DNA of 48,113 bases, taken from contig CAJOHO010000034.1 of assembly GCA_905234555.1 (NCBI GenBank), positions 1 through 48,113 of the forward strand. The letters run 5' to 3'. Shown one piece after another: positions 15,773 through 23,875 of the stretch. Made by a program: the position numbers and the translations under genes. The DNA comes from an uncultured Bacteroidaceae bacterium (GTDB lineage: Bacteria; Bacteroidota; Bacteroidia; Bacteroidales; Bacteroidaceae). Numbering within the stretch: the first letter of the stretch is position 1; each line of letters starts with the position of its first letter. The notes below the pieces were generated by a model, which saw nothing but the letters and a program-made list of their open reading frames with translations, ran no database searches and was not told where the DNA came from.

Positions 15773-17143
15773 ATGAAATCAACAAACAAAAAAGCCTACT
15801 GGTGGGTTCCCACCCTCTATTTTGCAGAAGCACTTCCTTACGTTGCCGTCATGACCATCGCCGGCATCATGTTCAAGAAGATGGGTCTTTCCAACGAAGA
15901 TGCCACTTATTATACCGCGTGGTTCTATCTTCCTTGGGTCATCAAACCCATCTGGAGTCCTATTGTCGATGCACTACGTACAAAACGCTGGTGGATCCTC
16001 ACCATGCAGTTCATCATGGGTGTGGCCTTCGCCAGTATCGCCTTTACCCTACCCTTCGGCTTCTGGCTCCAAAGCTGCATCGCCCTGTTCTGGCTGATGG
16101 CATTTAGCAGCGCCACCCACGACATCGCTGCCGACGGCTTCTACATCCTTGCCCTCGACAGCCATGATCAGGCGTTCTATGTGGGCATTCGCTCCACGTT
16201 CTACCGCATCGCCACACTCGTAGGTCAGGGTCTGCTCGTCATGCTGGCAGGATGGGTAGAGAAAGGAATGCCGTTGGGCACAGGCGACGATGCCACTCAC
16301 CTCTGCGAACCAGGACGTATCGCCTTCTCGTGGGCAGTTACCTTCTATGTGATGGCATTCCTGTTCCTTGCTCTTTGGGCATACCACCGCTTTGCGCTCC
16401 CCAAAGTGGAAAAGCAGGACGAACTGGCTGCAGAATCACCAGCTGCCGTGCAGCGTGAAGCTGTCACCTTCCGTCAGGTTCTTCACGACACGTTGAAGAG
16501 TTTTGCCGCCACCGTCAAGATTTTCTTCTCCAAGCAGCAAATCGTGGCAGCCCTGCTTTTCATGCTTCTCTTCCGTTTCCCTGAAGCATTGTTGGTGAAC
16601 ATCGTGAAGTTCTTCATGCTCGACCCAGCGGAAGCTGGTGGTTTAGGACTTGACACAGAAACCGTTGGTCTTGCTTACGGCACCATCGGTATGATTGGTC
16701 TGACGCTGGGTGGACTGCTGGGCGGATTCCTGGTGGCAAAAGACGGACTGAAACGTTGGCTGTGGCCAATGGTGCTGAGCATCAGCGTTCCCGATGCCGT
16801 TTATATCTACCTCAGTTTCTTCCCAGGTTCCGACATCTGGTTGGTAGATGCCTGTGTCTTCCTGGAGCAGTTCGGCTACGGATTCGGTTTCACCGCCTAT
16901 ATGCTATACCTTATTTATTTCGCGCGAGGGGAACAGTCCACATCAGTCTATGCCCTCTGCACAGCTTTTATGGCGTTAGGCATGATGTTGCCAGGAATGG
17001 TGGCAGGTAAGCTTGCCGACCTCATGGGTTATCAGATGTTCTTCATCGTCACCTTCATCTGCTGCGCCATCACCTTCCTCGTTTCTGCCTTTCTGAAGAT
17101 CGATCCTCAGTTCGGCAAGAAAGAAGATGCAAAGAAAGAATAA
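15773..17143 (+). CDS. MFS transporter, AmpG-like
   Basis: 456 residues with about 12 membrane helices. The start (YWWVPTLYFAEALPYVAVMT) and the motif after helix 2 (PIWSPIVDALRTKRWW) resemble the AmpG/PAT branch of the major facilitator superfamily, which imports anhydro-muropeptides or acetyl-CoA. TM3-4 contain SSATHDIAADGFY, typical of AmpG (TQDIAxDAY). A central cytoplasmic loop separates the halves near residues 215-245. A role in peptidoglycan recycling is plausible but unproven. It lies between the phosphoesterase and an Ig-like lipoprotein (34 nt). Confidence 0.8.
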   Translation: MKSTNKKAYWWVPTLYFAEALPYVAVMTIAGIMFKKMGLSNEDATYYTAWFYLPWVIKPIWSPIVDALRTKRWWILTMQFIMGVAFASIAFTLPFGFWLQSCIALFWLMAFSSATHDIAADGFYILALDSHDQAFYVGIRSTFYRIATLVGQGLLVMLAGWVEKGMPLGTGDDATHLCEPGRIAFSWAVTFYVMAFLFLALWAYHRFALPKVEKQDELAAESPAAVQREAVTFRQVLHDTLKSFAATVKIFFSKQQIVAALLFMLLFRFPEALLVNIVKFFMLDPAEAGGLGLDTETVGLAYGTIGMIGLTLGGLLGGFLVAKDGLKRWLWPMVLSISVPDAVYIYLSFFPGSDIWLVDACVFLEQFGYGFGFTAYMLYLIYFARGEQSTSVYALCTAFMALGMMLPGMVAGKLADLMGYQMFFIVTFICCAITFLVSAFLKIDPQFGKKEDAKKE

Positions 17144-17177
17144 GTTTTTATCATTCAACTAACACTTCATACGTTCT

Positions 17178-18551
17178 ATGAAAAAGTACATTTCATTAGC
17201 AGCCTTCGGGCTGCTGGCAGCAATGCTTACAGTTACGTCCTGCGGCAAGGACGATGACAAAGATGGGGAAAAGACGAAAGAACCCGTTCCCGTGACAGGT
17301 GTCGTCGTCATCAGTCCCGAAGGTCAGCAGGTGACGCTTGAGAAGGGCAAGACTTTCCAGATTGAAGCGCACGTGCTTCCTGAGAACGCCACAGATCAGG
17401 AAATCAGCTATTCCAGCAACCGTCCCTCTGTTGCCAGCGTTGACGAGAAGGGACTCATCACAGCCATCGACGGACCGCTTCACGGACAAGTCACCATCAC
17501 TGTGAAGTCCCACGAGCACAACTACGTCAAGTACATCAGAGTGGATGTGCCCAAAGAAGCGGTTCATGCCACCAGCATCAGCTTCTCCCATTCTTCCTAC
17601 GAGATAGAGCAGCACCAGCCCACCCTGCTCTATGTGACGGCAAAGCCTTCCGATGCCGTCTATCCAGGCATCACCTTCACCAGCAGCAATCCCAGTGTCG
17701 TTGAAATCACGCAACAGAGCGGCTACATGGTCTATGTGGAAGGAAAGAAAGGCGGAACTGCCACCATCACAGCCACCACGCAGGACGGGAACCTCACCGC
17801 AACCACCGAAGTGAAGGTGAGCGATGCTTACGTCACAAGCATCTCCCTTGGAACTTCAAGCGTGACGCTGAGCAAAGGAAAGACCTACCAGCTCCAGGCT
17901 ACCGTGAAACGAAGCAACGGCACCAGCACCACCAGCAACGCAGGCGTTACCTTCGCCACACAGGATCCGAACGTCGCCACCGTTTCTGAAAGCGGACTCA
18001 TCACAGCGGTTGCCTACGGCTCCACACGCATCACAGCCTCCATCGGAGGTAAGACGACTTCGATTGTCTGCAAAGTCAATCCGGAAGAGCCGAAGAACTC
18101 AACCGAAGCCATCCGTATGTTGCGCGACTGCCAATGGAAAGTAGAGAAAGAACTCAAGGACACCTATTACGACGAAATCCGCTACGAATTCACGGAAGAC
18201 GCCCACTTCTACAAAATCTATCATGTCCGCACCGACCTCAGCTCCAAGCACGAATACTACAAATGGCGTGGAGAATACGTTGGCTACGAATACCCCGAAC
18301 ATTGCCAGATCACCCCTGACGGCTCAGACCCGACGAAGGGTGAGATACAAGTAGAAGAACAGTATTTTAACGATGGTTCGGTCGTTCCACCCGTTTGCAT
18401 TCGTTACTCCAAGCTCAATCAGGCAGGTTGGTACAAAATTGAAGGAGTGTGGGAAAGCACCCACGACGGATTGGTGCTGAAATGGCCCAGCACAGGCTAT
18501 AACATGTCCCGCACCAAAGAGAAAGTCAGCTTCATCCTCCTCGATTTTTAA
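17178..18551 (+). CDS. Lipoprotein with three BIG2-type Ig-like domains
   Basis: 457 residues. The signal peptide ends in lipobox VTSC, with an acidic GKDDDKDGEK linker. Three Ig-like repeats follow at about residues 38-120, 125-215 and 220-300. The BIG2 signatures are VTLEKGKTFQIEA, SSNRPSVASVDEKGLITAI, and VTLSKGKTYQLQATV with NVATVSESGLITAV. The C-terminal 150 residues (CQWKVEKELKDTYYDE, SDPTKGEIQVEEQYFNDGS) are paralogous to the end of the lipoprotein at 548-1654. It is probably surface-exposed and adhesive or carbohydrate-binding; that is inference. A strong terminator follows. Confidence 0.85.
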   Translation: MKKYISLAAFGLLAAMLTVTSCGKDDDKDGEKTKEPVPVTGVVVISPEGQQVTLEKGKTFQIEAHVLPENATDQEISYSSNRPSVASVDEKGLITAIDGPLHGQVTITVKSHEHNYVKYIRVDVPKEAVHATSISFSHSSYEIEQHQPTLLYVTAKPSDAVYPGITFTSSNPSVVEITQQSGYMVYVEGKKGGTATITATTQDGNLTATTEVKVSDAYVTSISLGTSSVTLSKGKTYQLQATVKRSNGTSTTSNAGVTFATQDPNVATVSESGLITAVAYGSTRITASIGGKTTSIVCKVNPEEPKNSTEAIRMLRDCQWKVEKELKDTYYDEIRYEFTEDAHFYKIYHVRTDLSSKHEYYKWRGEYVGYEYPEHCQITPDGSDPTKGEIQVEEQYFNDGSVVPPVCIRYSKLNQAGWYKIEGVWESTHDGLVLKWPSTGYNMSRTKEKVSFILLDF

Positions 18552-18562
18552 TTCCCAACAAC

Positions 18563-18600
18563 TCAACGGCTCCCTGCACATCAATGCAAGGAGCCGTTGA
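18563..18600 (+). terminator. Hairpin terminator after the Ig-like lipoprotein
   Basis: TCAACGGCTCC (18563-18573) pairs with GGAGCCGTTGA (18590-18600), with an inner TGCA/TGCA. It is followed by TTATATATTCTT. It lies 11 nt after the stop codon and may also serve the convergent gene at 18639. Confidence 0.75.
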
Positions 18601-18638
18601 TTATATATTCTTCCCTACTGATTCCTTAGTGTCATCCG

Positions 18639-19265
18639 TTAGTAAGTGCCACTGCCATTGCAGGTTCCACACAATTTTGAGCCGCCGCATGATCCGCAAA
18701 GCTGTTGTCTACCATTATATCCAATAACCAAACCTGCACCTCGACAGACTGTACAATACTTAGTAGCATTGCACGTTGGACAAGTTCTGGCAAGGACAAT
18801 AATGGAACTCGGAGTTACTTCTGATATGGAAAAGTAGGTACGACCATAACTCGAATCAACTTTGTATGTCCAGAAATCATTATCCACACCAAAATAGTAG
18901 GTGCCATTCTCAAACTTCCAGTAAGGCTTGACAACAACATTATTACCTGCCGTCACTTCTATTTTATCCGTATAGATTCTTGCATAGACAGACATCGTAG
19001 GAAGAGACACAACCTGTTTGGTCTTAACATCAAACTTTCCCCCTGATGTTGTAAAACTGCCTTCATAGAGTAAACTATGTGAACCTTGTGTTGGTGCAGC
19101 CTGTTGTTGACTCTGAGGTTGAGATACAATGTTTGAGAAGTCAAAAGTCATGTTATTCAGTTGCCCCATTGCCATATTCATGATATCTTGTCCCGAAAGT
19201 ACTTGAGCCTTTGCACCCATCGAAAGCGTCAGAAGCATCATTAAACAAATTGTCCAGGTTTTCAT
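18639..19265 (-). CDS. Secreted protein with DnaJ-type CxxC zinc-binding repeats
   Basis: 208 residues from the ATG giving MKTWTICLMMLLTL. The upstream in-frame start lies at the transcription start and can be excluded. The signal peptide ends near GAKAQ. The middle is Gln/Ser-rich and then beta-rich (YWKFENGTYYFGVDNDFW). The C-terminal 60 residues have paired CxxC motifs, CPTC, CTVCRGAG, CGSCGG and CGTCNGSG, like the cysteine-rich domain of DnaJ. Four zinc-type motifs on an exported protein are unusual. Possible roles are metal binding or periplasmic thiol chemistry. It is preceded by a promoter overlapped by a palindrome. Confidence 0.75.
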   Translation of the reverse strand: MKTWTICLMMLLTLSMGAKAQVLSGQDIMNMAMGQLNNMTFDFSNIVSQPQSQQQAAPTQGSHSLLYEGSFTTSGGKFDVKTKQVVSLPTMSVYARIYTDKIEVTAGNNVVVKPYWKFENGTYYFGVDNDFWTYKVDSSYGRTYFSISEVTPSSIIVLARTCPTCNATKYCTVCRGAGLVIGYNGRQQLCGSCGGSKLCGTCNGSGTY

Positions 19266-19288
19266 AATTTTCTCGTTTTTAAGGTAAT

Positions 19289-19304
19289 GTGACACTATTG
19301 TCAC
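19289..19304. promoter_or_regulatory. Operator-like palindrome GTGACA-N4-TGTCAC
   Basis: A perfect 6-bp palindrome with a 4-bp spacer, centred 10 bp downstream of the -7 box. It covers the expected start of transcription of the CxxC protein gene. The half-sites resemble Crp/Fnr-type TGTGA/TCACA sites with different spacing. Confidence 0.6.
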
Positions 19305-19306
19305 GA

Positions 19307-19314
19307 CAAAAATA
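19307..19314 (-). promoter_or_regulatory. -7 promoter box (TATTTTTG) of the CxxC protein gene
   Basis: TATTTTTG on the minus strand, 42 nt before the start codon at 19265. Confidence 0.6.
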
Positions 19315-19484
19315 GGAAAAAGAAATCAGTCCGACAAACAATCATCCCATTTTTTTAAATCCCTCACCATTAATTTACGGATTGACTCTCAAAAATAGTG
19401 TATTTGAAAGATGTGGCTATCTATATGCATTTTGTACTGGCGCGTGTACAGTTTCTGTCCTCCACGGAAACTTACATTCTTATA

Positions 19485-19579
19485 AATAAAAAGGTATAGG
19501 AACCTCGTCTTTGTGCCTTTTTTCATGTCTCTTTGCAAAAAGTGACTGAACCCAATTCAAAGATGAGAGCACAAACTTA
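19485..19579 (-). ncRNA. Possible small RNA of about 80 nt
   Basis: Minus-strand TAAGTTTG (19572-19579) fits the -7 box. About 80 nt downstream AAAAAGG and CCTTTTTATTT form a terminator-like stem (about 19486-19520). No protein-like frame lies between. The rest of the 19315-19693 gap holds a long hairpin (AAGGAGGAACA at 19589-19599 with TGTTCCTCCTT at 19618-19628) and nothing else recognisable. Confidence 0.3.
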
Positions 19580-19693
19580 GAAAACATAAAGGAGGAACAG
19601 AGTGTTGAATCACTTCTTGTTCCTCCTTGTTTGCTTATGGCGATTAGATGTTTCTACTCCCGCAGAACCCCTTTGACATTGAAAATAAGTAGT

Positions 19694-19731
19694 AAAACGA
19701 GGATGTGCCTATTTTGACACATCCTCGTTTT
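19694..19731 (-). terminator. Intrinsic terminator after the lipoprotein gene
   Basis: AAAACGAGGATGTG (19694-19707) pairs with CACATCCTCGTTTT (19718-19731), 14 bp. It lies 3 nt after the stop at 19735. T-runs on both strands would let it act in both directions. Confidence 0.85.
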
Positions 19732-19734
19732 CAA

Positions 19735-20340
19735 TTATTTATTCAATCTGTTTCGAATTTCATCACTAACAGCATCATTCATCTCGTCATATAATGATTC
19801 TGTTTTATGTCCAGCTTTGAGTTCTGCGATTCTTATGTATTTGGTATTGGCAACTAGTTCATCTGCATCATATTCTGCCAATTTGTAATCTGTAATCACT
19901 GCCACATCGCCAACTTCAAGCCCTATGAGTTCATCCAAGTCGGTATATACTTTTTGAAGGACACTACCATCTTTATCTATAAATTGAATAGTACCCAGAA
20001 TCTTATCAACTTTTTCTGGGAACTCCTTAATCAATTTCACGTTTATTGTAGCATTTACTTTATAGCTATACTCAGATTTCCTATTTTCGTTGGTAGATTT
20101 TGCCACTGCAACCTTCTGCATTTCCAAACATCCTTTTAAAGGCACATCTACATAGGTTTCAAAGCCATCGGATTCCTCATATTTTGAATAAGTAAAGGGA
20201 GGATCTGCTGGTTCACATTGGGGAGTTGCAGTTTCTTCTGCGGCTGCCTCAGTTGCTTCACCAGAATTTGACTTACTACCGCATGAAGCGATAACGAACA
20301 ATGCTGAAAGCATCAGCGAACTAAATAATACTTTTTTCAT
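19735..20340 (-). CDS. Lipoprotein of unknown function
   Basis: 201 residues. Signal peptide with lipobox IASC (Cys 20), then an Ala/Glu/Ser-rich linker and a soluble domain starting near residue 48 (DPPFTYSKYEESDGFETYVD). The domain contains a beta-rich stretch (NATINVKLIKEFPEKVDKI) and ends with a charged helix (DEMNDAVSDEIRNRLNK). It lies 79 nt after the zinc-ribbon gene on the same strand. I do not recognise the fold or function. Confidence 0.75.
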   Translation of the reverse strand: MKKVLFSSLMLSALFVIASCGSKSNSGEATEAAAEETATPQCEPADPPFTYSKYEESDGFETYVDVPLKGCLEMQKVAVAKSTNENRKSEYSYKVNATINVKLIKEFPEKVDKILGTIQFIDKDGSVLQKVYTDLDELIGLEVGDVAVITDYKLAEYDADELVANTKYIRIAELKAGHKTESLYDEMNDAVSDEIRNRLNK

Positions 20341-20419
20341 AATGATTAAATGTTTTAAAGTTGGTGCCTACCGCCTTTAAAGCGCCTCGGCTTTCTCTTT
20401 GTATTTTTGTATGATACGA

Positions 20420-21148
20420 TTATTTCTTGTTTACGATGCTCTCGTAATAATCTAACTGGCGTTGGAAGTCAGAATCGCCCCGCAGGCTGCGACCTTTCAA
20501 CATTACCTGATTAAACTTGCTGCGCCATGCTTTCTTTCTTTTTGATTGGAGCATCGCATCACTCTCGTTTGGATTTGTCTTAGCCATTCCGAATGTGTAT
20601 ATTTTTGCCAGGAAAGAAAAAACCGTTGACATAACGCTTGCTGTTCCAATAGACTTGTTGATGTTTGATACTGCTAAAGACAAAAATTCCAGAATGTCTT
20701 CTTTACTATTAGGAACAGGGATCATTTCAATTGCATCGCAGATACGCCTTTCACGTTCTGTGGCACTGAAGCCTTCCACGTTATGAGAATCGTTTATTTC
20801 CTCTATTTTCTCTAGAAGCAGTTGCGCCGAACTAACACTTTTGGTATTAGTGAACTCATAACCGCAATCACACTTCAGAGTCATTGGTGGAACTTGGCTG
20901 CCACAAGCAGGACAAACTCGACCAAATGCCTCTTTCTTTTCTTTGGCTAGTTTCTCCATTTGGGCTTGCTGCTCCTTGTGTAGTTCTATTTGACGCTTCT
21001 GAAGGATGGAGTTAATGTAGATTTCCAATTCAGCGATATCCACACCTTCAGCCTGAGCACGTCTTACAAGAGCCGCTTTCTCATACTCTTCAAGCACACC
21101 ATCCTCAAGTGTTGCCTGAATAAGGGTATCAAGTTCTTTTGAAAACAT
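20420..21148 (-). CDS. Cytosolic protein with TerB-like N-terminus and zinc ribbon
   Basis: 242 residues from MFSKELDTLIQ; an upstream in-frame start would add 8 residues. The first 50 residues (ATLEDGVLEEYEKAALVRRA, then GVDIAELEIYI) resemble the helical TerB-like domain. A charged helix rich in Lys and Glu follows (residues 50-75). Then comes a zinc ribbon with Cys 79, 82, 93 and 95 (CPACGSQ, CDCGYEF). The C-terminal half is helical and uncharacterised, with a hydrophobic stretch (ASVMSTVFSFLAKIYTFGMA). It lies downstream of the structured RNA at 21246-21430, which could be its attenuator. Confidence 0.75.
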   Translation of the reverse strand: MFSKELDTLIQATLEDGVLEEYEKAALVRRAQAEGVDIAELEIYINSILQKRQIELHKEQQAQMEKLAKEKKEAFGRVCPACGSQVPPMTLKCDCGYEFTNTKSVSSAQLLLEKIEEINDSHNVEGFSATERERRICDAIEMIPVPNSKEDILEFLSLAVSNINKSIGTASVMSTVFSFLAKIYTFGMAKTNPNESDAMLQSKRKKAWRSKFNQVMLKGRSLRGDSDFQRQLDYYESIVNKK

Positions 21149-21245
21149 AGATTGATTATTTAGATGTTTCACTTACACACAAACAGTGTGAGCCTTCTTG
21201 CATTCTTAGCTAGAAGGTTCTGGAATACCTGTGTACGTTAGAATG

Positions 21246-21430
21246 AAAAACAGCTCACACCTGCAGGTATATATGTGAGCTGACTCCACAACGGAGTTAG
21301 CAGTATATATGCAACTGCAGGAGAAGCAGCCTTCAAACTTTTCGCCCGTACACTCGAATTTTCCAGATTCACTAGCGGGTCAAAGCTTAATTGCTCTTCT
21401 CGATTGATATGGCCAGTTATTTGTAACTGA
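21246..21430 (-). ncRNA. Structured leader or small RNA with terminator (attenuator candidate)
   Basis: On the minus strand a TAACTTTG promoter (21436-21443) is followed by about 185 nt with five hairpins. These are CAGTTA/TAACTG (21414-21429), a CCCG..CGGG arm with inner GAAT/ATTC, GCAGT/ACTGC, ACTCC/GGAGT, and a final AGCTCACA/TGTGAGCT stem (21252-21281) followed by GTTTTT. The 3' arm of that terminator (GTGTGAGC) is also complementary to GCTCACAC about 60 nt downstream (21188-21195), so an alternative pairing exists. CTGCAGG occurs both in the terminator loop and in an upstream arm. It ends 97 nt before the zinc-ribbon gene. I do not recognise a known RNA family. Confidence 0.6.
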
Positions 21431-21435
21431 CGGCG

Positions 21436-21443
21436 CAAAGTTA
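21436..21443 (-). promoter_or_regulatory. -7 promoter box (TAACTTTG) of the structured RNA
   Basis: TAACTTTG on the minus strand, immediately before the first hairpin. Confidence 0.65.
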
Positions 21444-21589
21444 AGCAATTTTTCTGAAAGTTGTATCATTGTGAGCTGTTTTTTTAAATATTTGTGCAAA
21501 ATTATTTGGTTTTCAGCAAATTTCGTTGTTCCATTTCATTCCTTTTTGCTTTTCTTACTCATTCTTTTGGATTTTTGAGGGGAATCATG

Positions 21590-21597
21590 TAACTTTG
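21590..21597 (+). promoter_or_regulatory. -7 promoter box (TAACTTTG) directly before the kinase start
   Basis: TAACTTTG ends only 7 nt before the ATG at 21605, so the mRNA would be leaderless or nearly so. Confidence 0.65.
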
Positions 21598-21604
21598 CAC
21601 CACA

Positions 21605-22873
21605 ATGATGCACGATAACGACAGTTCTGCCTCTGGCTACCTGACAGATTCCTTTGAGGGCATTAGCCAGACGTTCACCGATATAGAGATACTCAGTATA
21701 TCGGATGTCAATGTTGTTGCCAAAGCAAAAAGATATGGCAGGTGGTGGCTGTTGAAGGGACTGCAGAAGGATGTTGCCAGTCAGTCGGGCTATCAGCAAC
21801 GGCTCCGCAAGGAGCTGGAAATCCTGATGCAGCTGCAACACCCAAACGTGGTGGCTGCATACGGCATAGAGGATGTAGAGGATCTGGGACGCTGTATCGT
21901 GATGGAATATGAGGAGGGTTCGACGCTGAAACAATGGTTGGACAGCCGACCCACTCGTCAGTTGAGACTTGCGATAGCACACAAAGTGATGGACGCTGTG
22001 GCGTATATACATTCCAAAGGTATTGTGCACAGGGATGTGAAACCAGAGAACATCATTGTCACCCATCACGCAAGCAACATCAAATTGATAGACTTCGGAC
22101 TGGCTGATACCGACAGCCACGCCATCCTGAAACAGCCTGCCGGAACCCCGAAGTATATGTCGCCGGAACAGATGCAGACATCTGTGGCTGATGTGCGCAA
22201 CGACATCTACAGCATCGGTGTCATTCTGAAGCAGATGAACCTCGGTCTGCGCTACCGCTATATAATAAAAAGGTGTATGCGACCCATCGAACGCCGCTAT
22301 CAGAATGCACAGGAATTGATCAACAGCATGCGCTCAACGGAGGGACGCATCAAAAAGATGCTTACGTGGACGGGAGTGCTGATTATTGCTGCCTTGCTCG
22401 TACTGGTCGGCTGGCAACTGAGGGAGACCACAGGACAAGGGAAAAGACTGGCTGAGCTGAATGCTTCCCATCAGCAGGAACAGAAGGTGCAACAGCAGCA
22501 GATGGCACAGCTGACTGACACGATTGCAGAACTCAAAGACTATAACAGGCAGGTGGAAGAGCAGAAAGCAGCACAGGTAGAGAAAGAAATCCGCCAGAAG
22601 AATGCCATAGATAAAGGCTGTGCCATCATTGACAGGGCTATGCGCGACACCAAGATAGACCAGCACCTGGATACGTTGTCGAACTTCTTATACATCTGGC
22701 CGGATTTCACCCAAAAAAGCCAGTCAGGCTTTCAGACGATTGAAACCTATCTTCAGCAAATCAAGCCCTCTTTCGATGAGAACGAGATGGCACAGATAGC
22801 CGATGCATTGAACCAGCATTATGCAACCATCATAGAGAAATGGAACCGGAAAATAGTAGAAATTGCAAGATGA
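21605..22873 (+). CDS. Hanks-type Ser/Thr protein kinase with membrane helix and coiled coil
   Basis: 422 residues. The kinase domain spans about residues 25-245: Lys 51 in WWLLKGL, Glu 70, HRDVKPEN (142-149, catalytic Asp 144), DFGLAD (163-168) and SPEQ in place of APE (186-189). The Gly-rich ATP loop is not recognisable (SISDVNVVAKAK), so ATP binding may be atypical. One membrane helix follows (residues 253-270), then a Gln/Glu-rich coiled coil (about 278-330) and a short helical domain, presumably on the other side of the membrane. The stop overlaps the next start (ATGA), so translation of the pair is coupled. Confidence 0.88.
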   Translation: MMHDNDSSASGYLTDSFEGISQTFTDIEILSISDVNVVAKAKRYGRWWLLKGLQKDVASQSGYQQRLRKELEILMQLQHPNVVAAYGIEDVEDLGRCIVMEYEEGSTLKQWLDSRPTRQLRLAIAHKVMDAVAYIHSKGIVHRDVKPENIIVTHHASNIKLIDFGLADTDSHAILKQPAGTPKYMSPEQMQTSVADVRNDIYSIGVILKQMNLGLRYRYIIKRCMRPIERRYQNAQELINSMRSTEGRIKKMLTWTGVLIIAALLVLVGWQLRETTGQGKRLAELNASHQQEQKVQQQQMAQLTDTIAELKDYNRQVEEQKAAQVEKEIRQKNAIDKGCAIIDRAMRDTKIDQHLDTLSNFLYIWPDFTQKSQSGFQTIETYLQQIKPSFDENEMAQIADALNQHYATIIEKWNRKIVEIAR

Positions 22874-23427
22874 CACCAACTGAGCAACTCCGTTCAGAAA
22901 TTGAAACGGCATTGAAAAAGAGACTGTGCACACCGAAGGATTTTGACTTTCTGCGTGAACGCCTCTATGCACGACTGCATGTACTGGTCAGCCGCACCAC
23001 CTTGATGCGTCTGTGGAGATATGTGAACGAAGGGGTTACGCCACGCAAGGGAACGCTGGACATCCTGGCACAATTCTTAGGCTATCAGGATTGGGACAGC
23101 TACTGCCAGAACAGCCGTTTGCCGAAGGAGCAACAGAGCAGTCCTATCCTGAGCAGGAAGCTGAGTGTGGCGAAAGAACTGATTCCGGGGGAACGGTTGC
23201 GGCTGACTTGGCAACCGGACCGGATTTGCGACATTGAGTATCTGGGTGACTTGCAGTTTCATGTCAAAGCATCGGAGAACACTCGCCTGAAAGCAGGTGA
23301 CACCTTCGAATGCAGCCTCATCATAGAAGGAGAGCCGCTGTATCTCGACCATCTCCGGCAATCAGCCCAACAAGCCATCTCCTACGTCTGCGGCAAACAA
23401 TCCGGCGTTTTCTTCGAGCATCTGTAA
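22870..23427 (+). CDS. Helix-turn-helix-like protein coupled to the kinase
   Basis: 185 residues from the ATG that overlaps the kinase stop. The N-terminal 75 residues (SRTTLMRLWRYVNEG, then TLDILAQFLGYQDWDSYC) match the helical domain seen at the start of many Bacteroidota signalling proteins, where it is thought to bind DNA. A linker (residues 80-105) leads to a beta-rich C-terminal domain of unknown fold (GERLRLTWQPDRICDIEYLG) that ends YVCGKQSGVFFEHL. It is a natural candidate substrate or output partner of the kinase. After the stop, another frame stays open for about 28 codons (to 23516) with protein-like sequence. Confidence 0.75.
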   Translation: MTPTEQLRSEIETALKKRLCTPKDFDFLRERLYARLHVLVSRTTLMRLWRYVNEGVTPRKGTLDILAQFLGYQDWDSYCQNSRLPKEQQSSPILSRKLSVAKELIPGERLRLTWQPDRICDIEYLGDLQFHVKASENTRLKAGDTFECSLIIEGEPLYLDHLRQSAQQAISYVCGKQSGVFFEHL

Positions 23428-23559
23428 ATCGCAGGATCTGAACGAACTTGTTACTGCCATCGGCGAGTACCTGAAAACGCAGAATCGACTCTCCTACAAC
23501 GAAGTATCATTTTGACACTTTCGCACGTCAATCCTCAAACACGTGTCATTGGGTAAAAT

Positions 23560-23802
23560 GGTTAAAAGTTTGGTTAAAAGTTTGAGTATTTACGCCACTT
23601 ATATCTCCCAGATAATCAAACAAATCACAGCATCATGGTTAAAAGTTTCAGCAAAAGTCTAAAAAGTTTTCAGAAAAAAATTTTTTATATAAAAGTTTTT
23701 TGGGAAAATGCTAAAACTTTTAACCATAACCCATATAACAAACATATTATCAGACAATTGCAATGGTTTCCACATTACAAACTTTTAACCAAACTTTTAA
23801 CC
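23560..23802. repeat. 25-bp perfect inverted repeat built of GGTTAAAAGTTT units
   Basis: Two tandem GGTTAAAAGTTT units at 23560-23584 are the exact reverse complement of 23778-23802. A further unit lies near 23637 and an inverted one near 23720, so the 243-bp block is nested and roughly symmetric. The DNA between is AT-rich with runs of A and T. No gene is present between 23428 and 24019. Confidence 0.8.
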
Positions 23803-23875
23803 AAAATCTAACCCAACCCATCTTTCCCTCATGTTGCCAAATCTGACAAAATGAAAGTCAAAACATCATTTATGC

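Noticed and set aside
21300-21345. Signal-recognition-particle RNA on the plus strand
   Set aside because: A GGAGAAGCAGCC stretch resembles the SRP core, but the promoter and terminator are on the minus strand and the conserved tetraloop stem is absent.
21238-21438. A 66-codon minus-strand frame
   Set aside because: It coincides with the five-hairpin RNA including its terminator, and would start at the transcription start. RNA structure explains the sequence better, although a small protein is not excluded.
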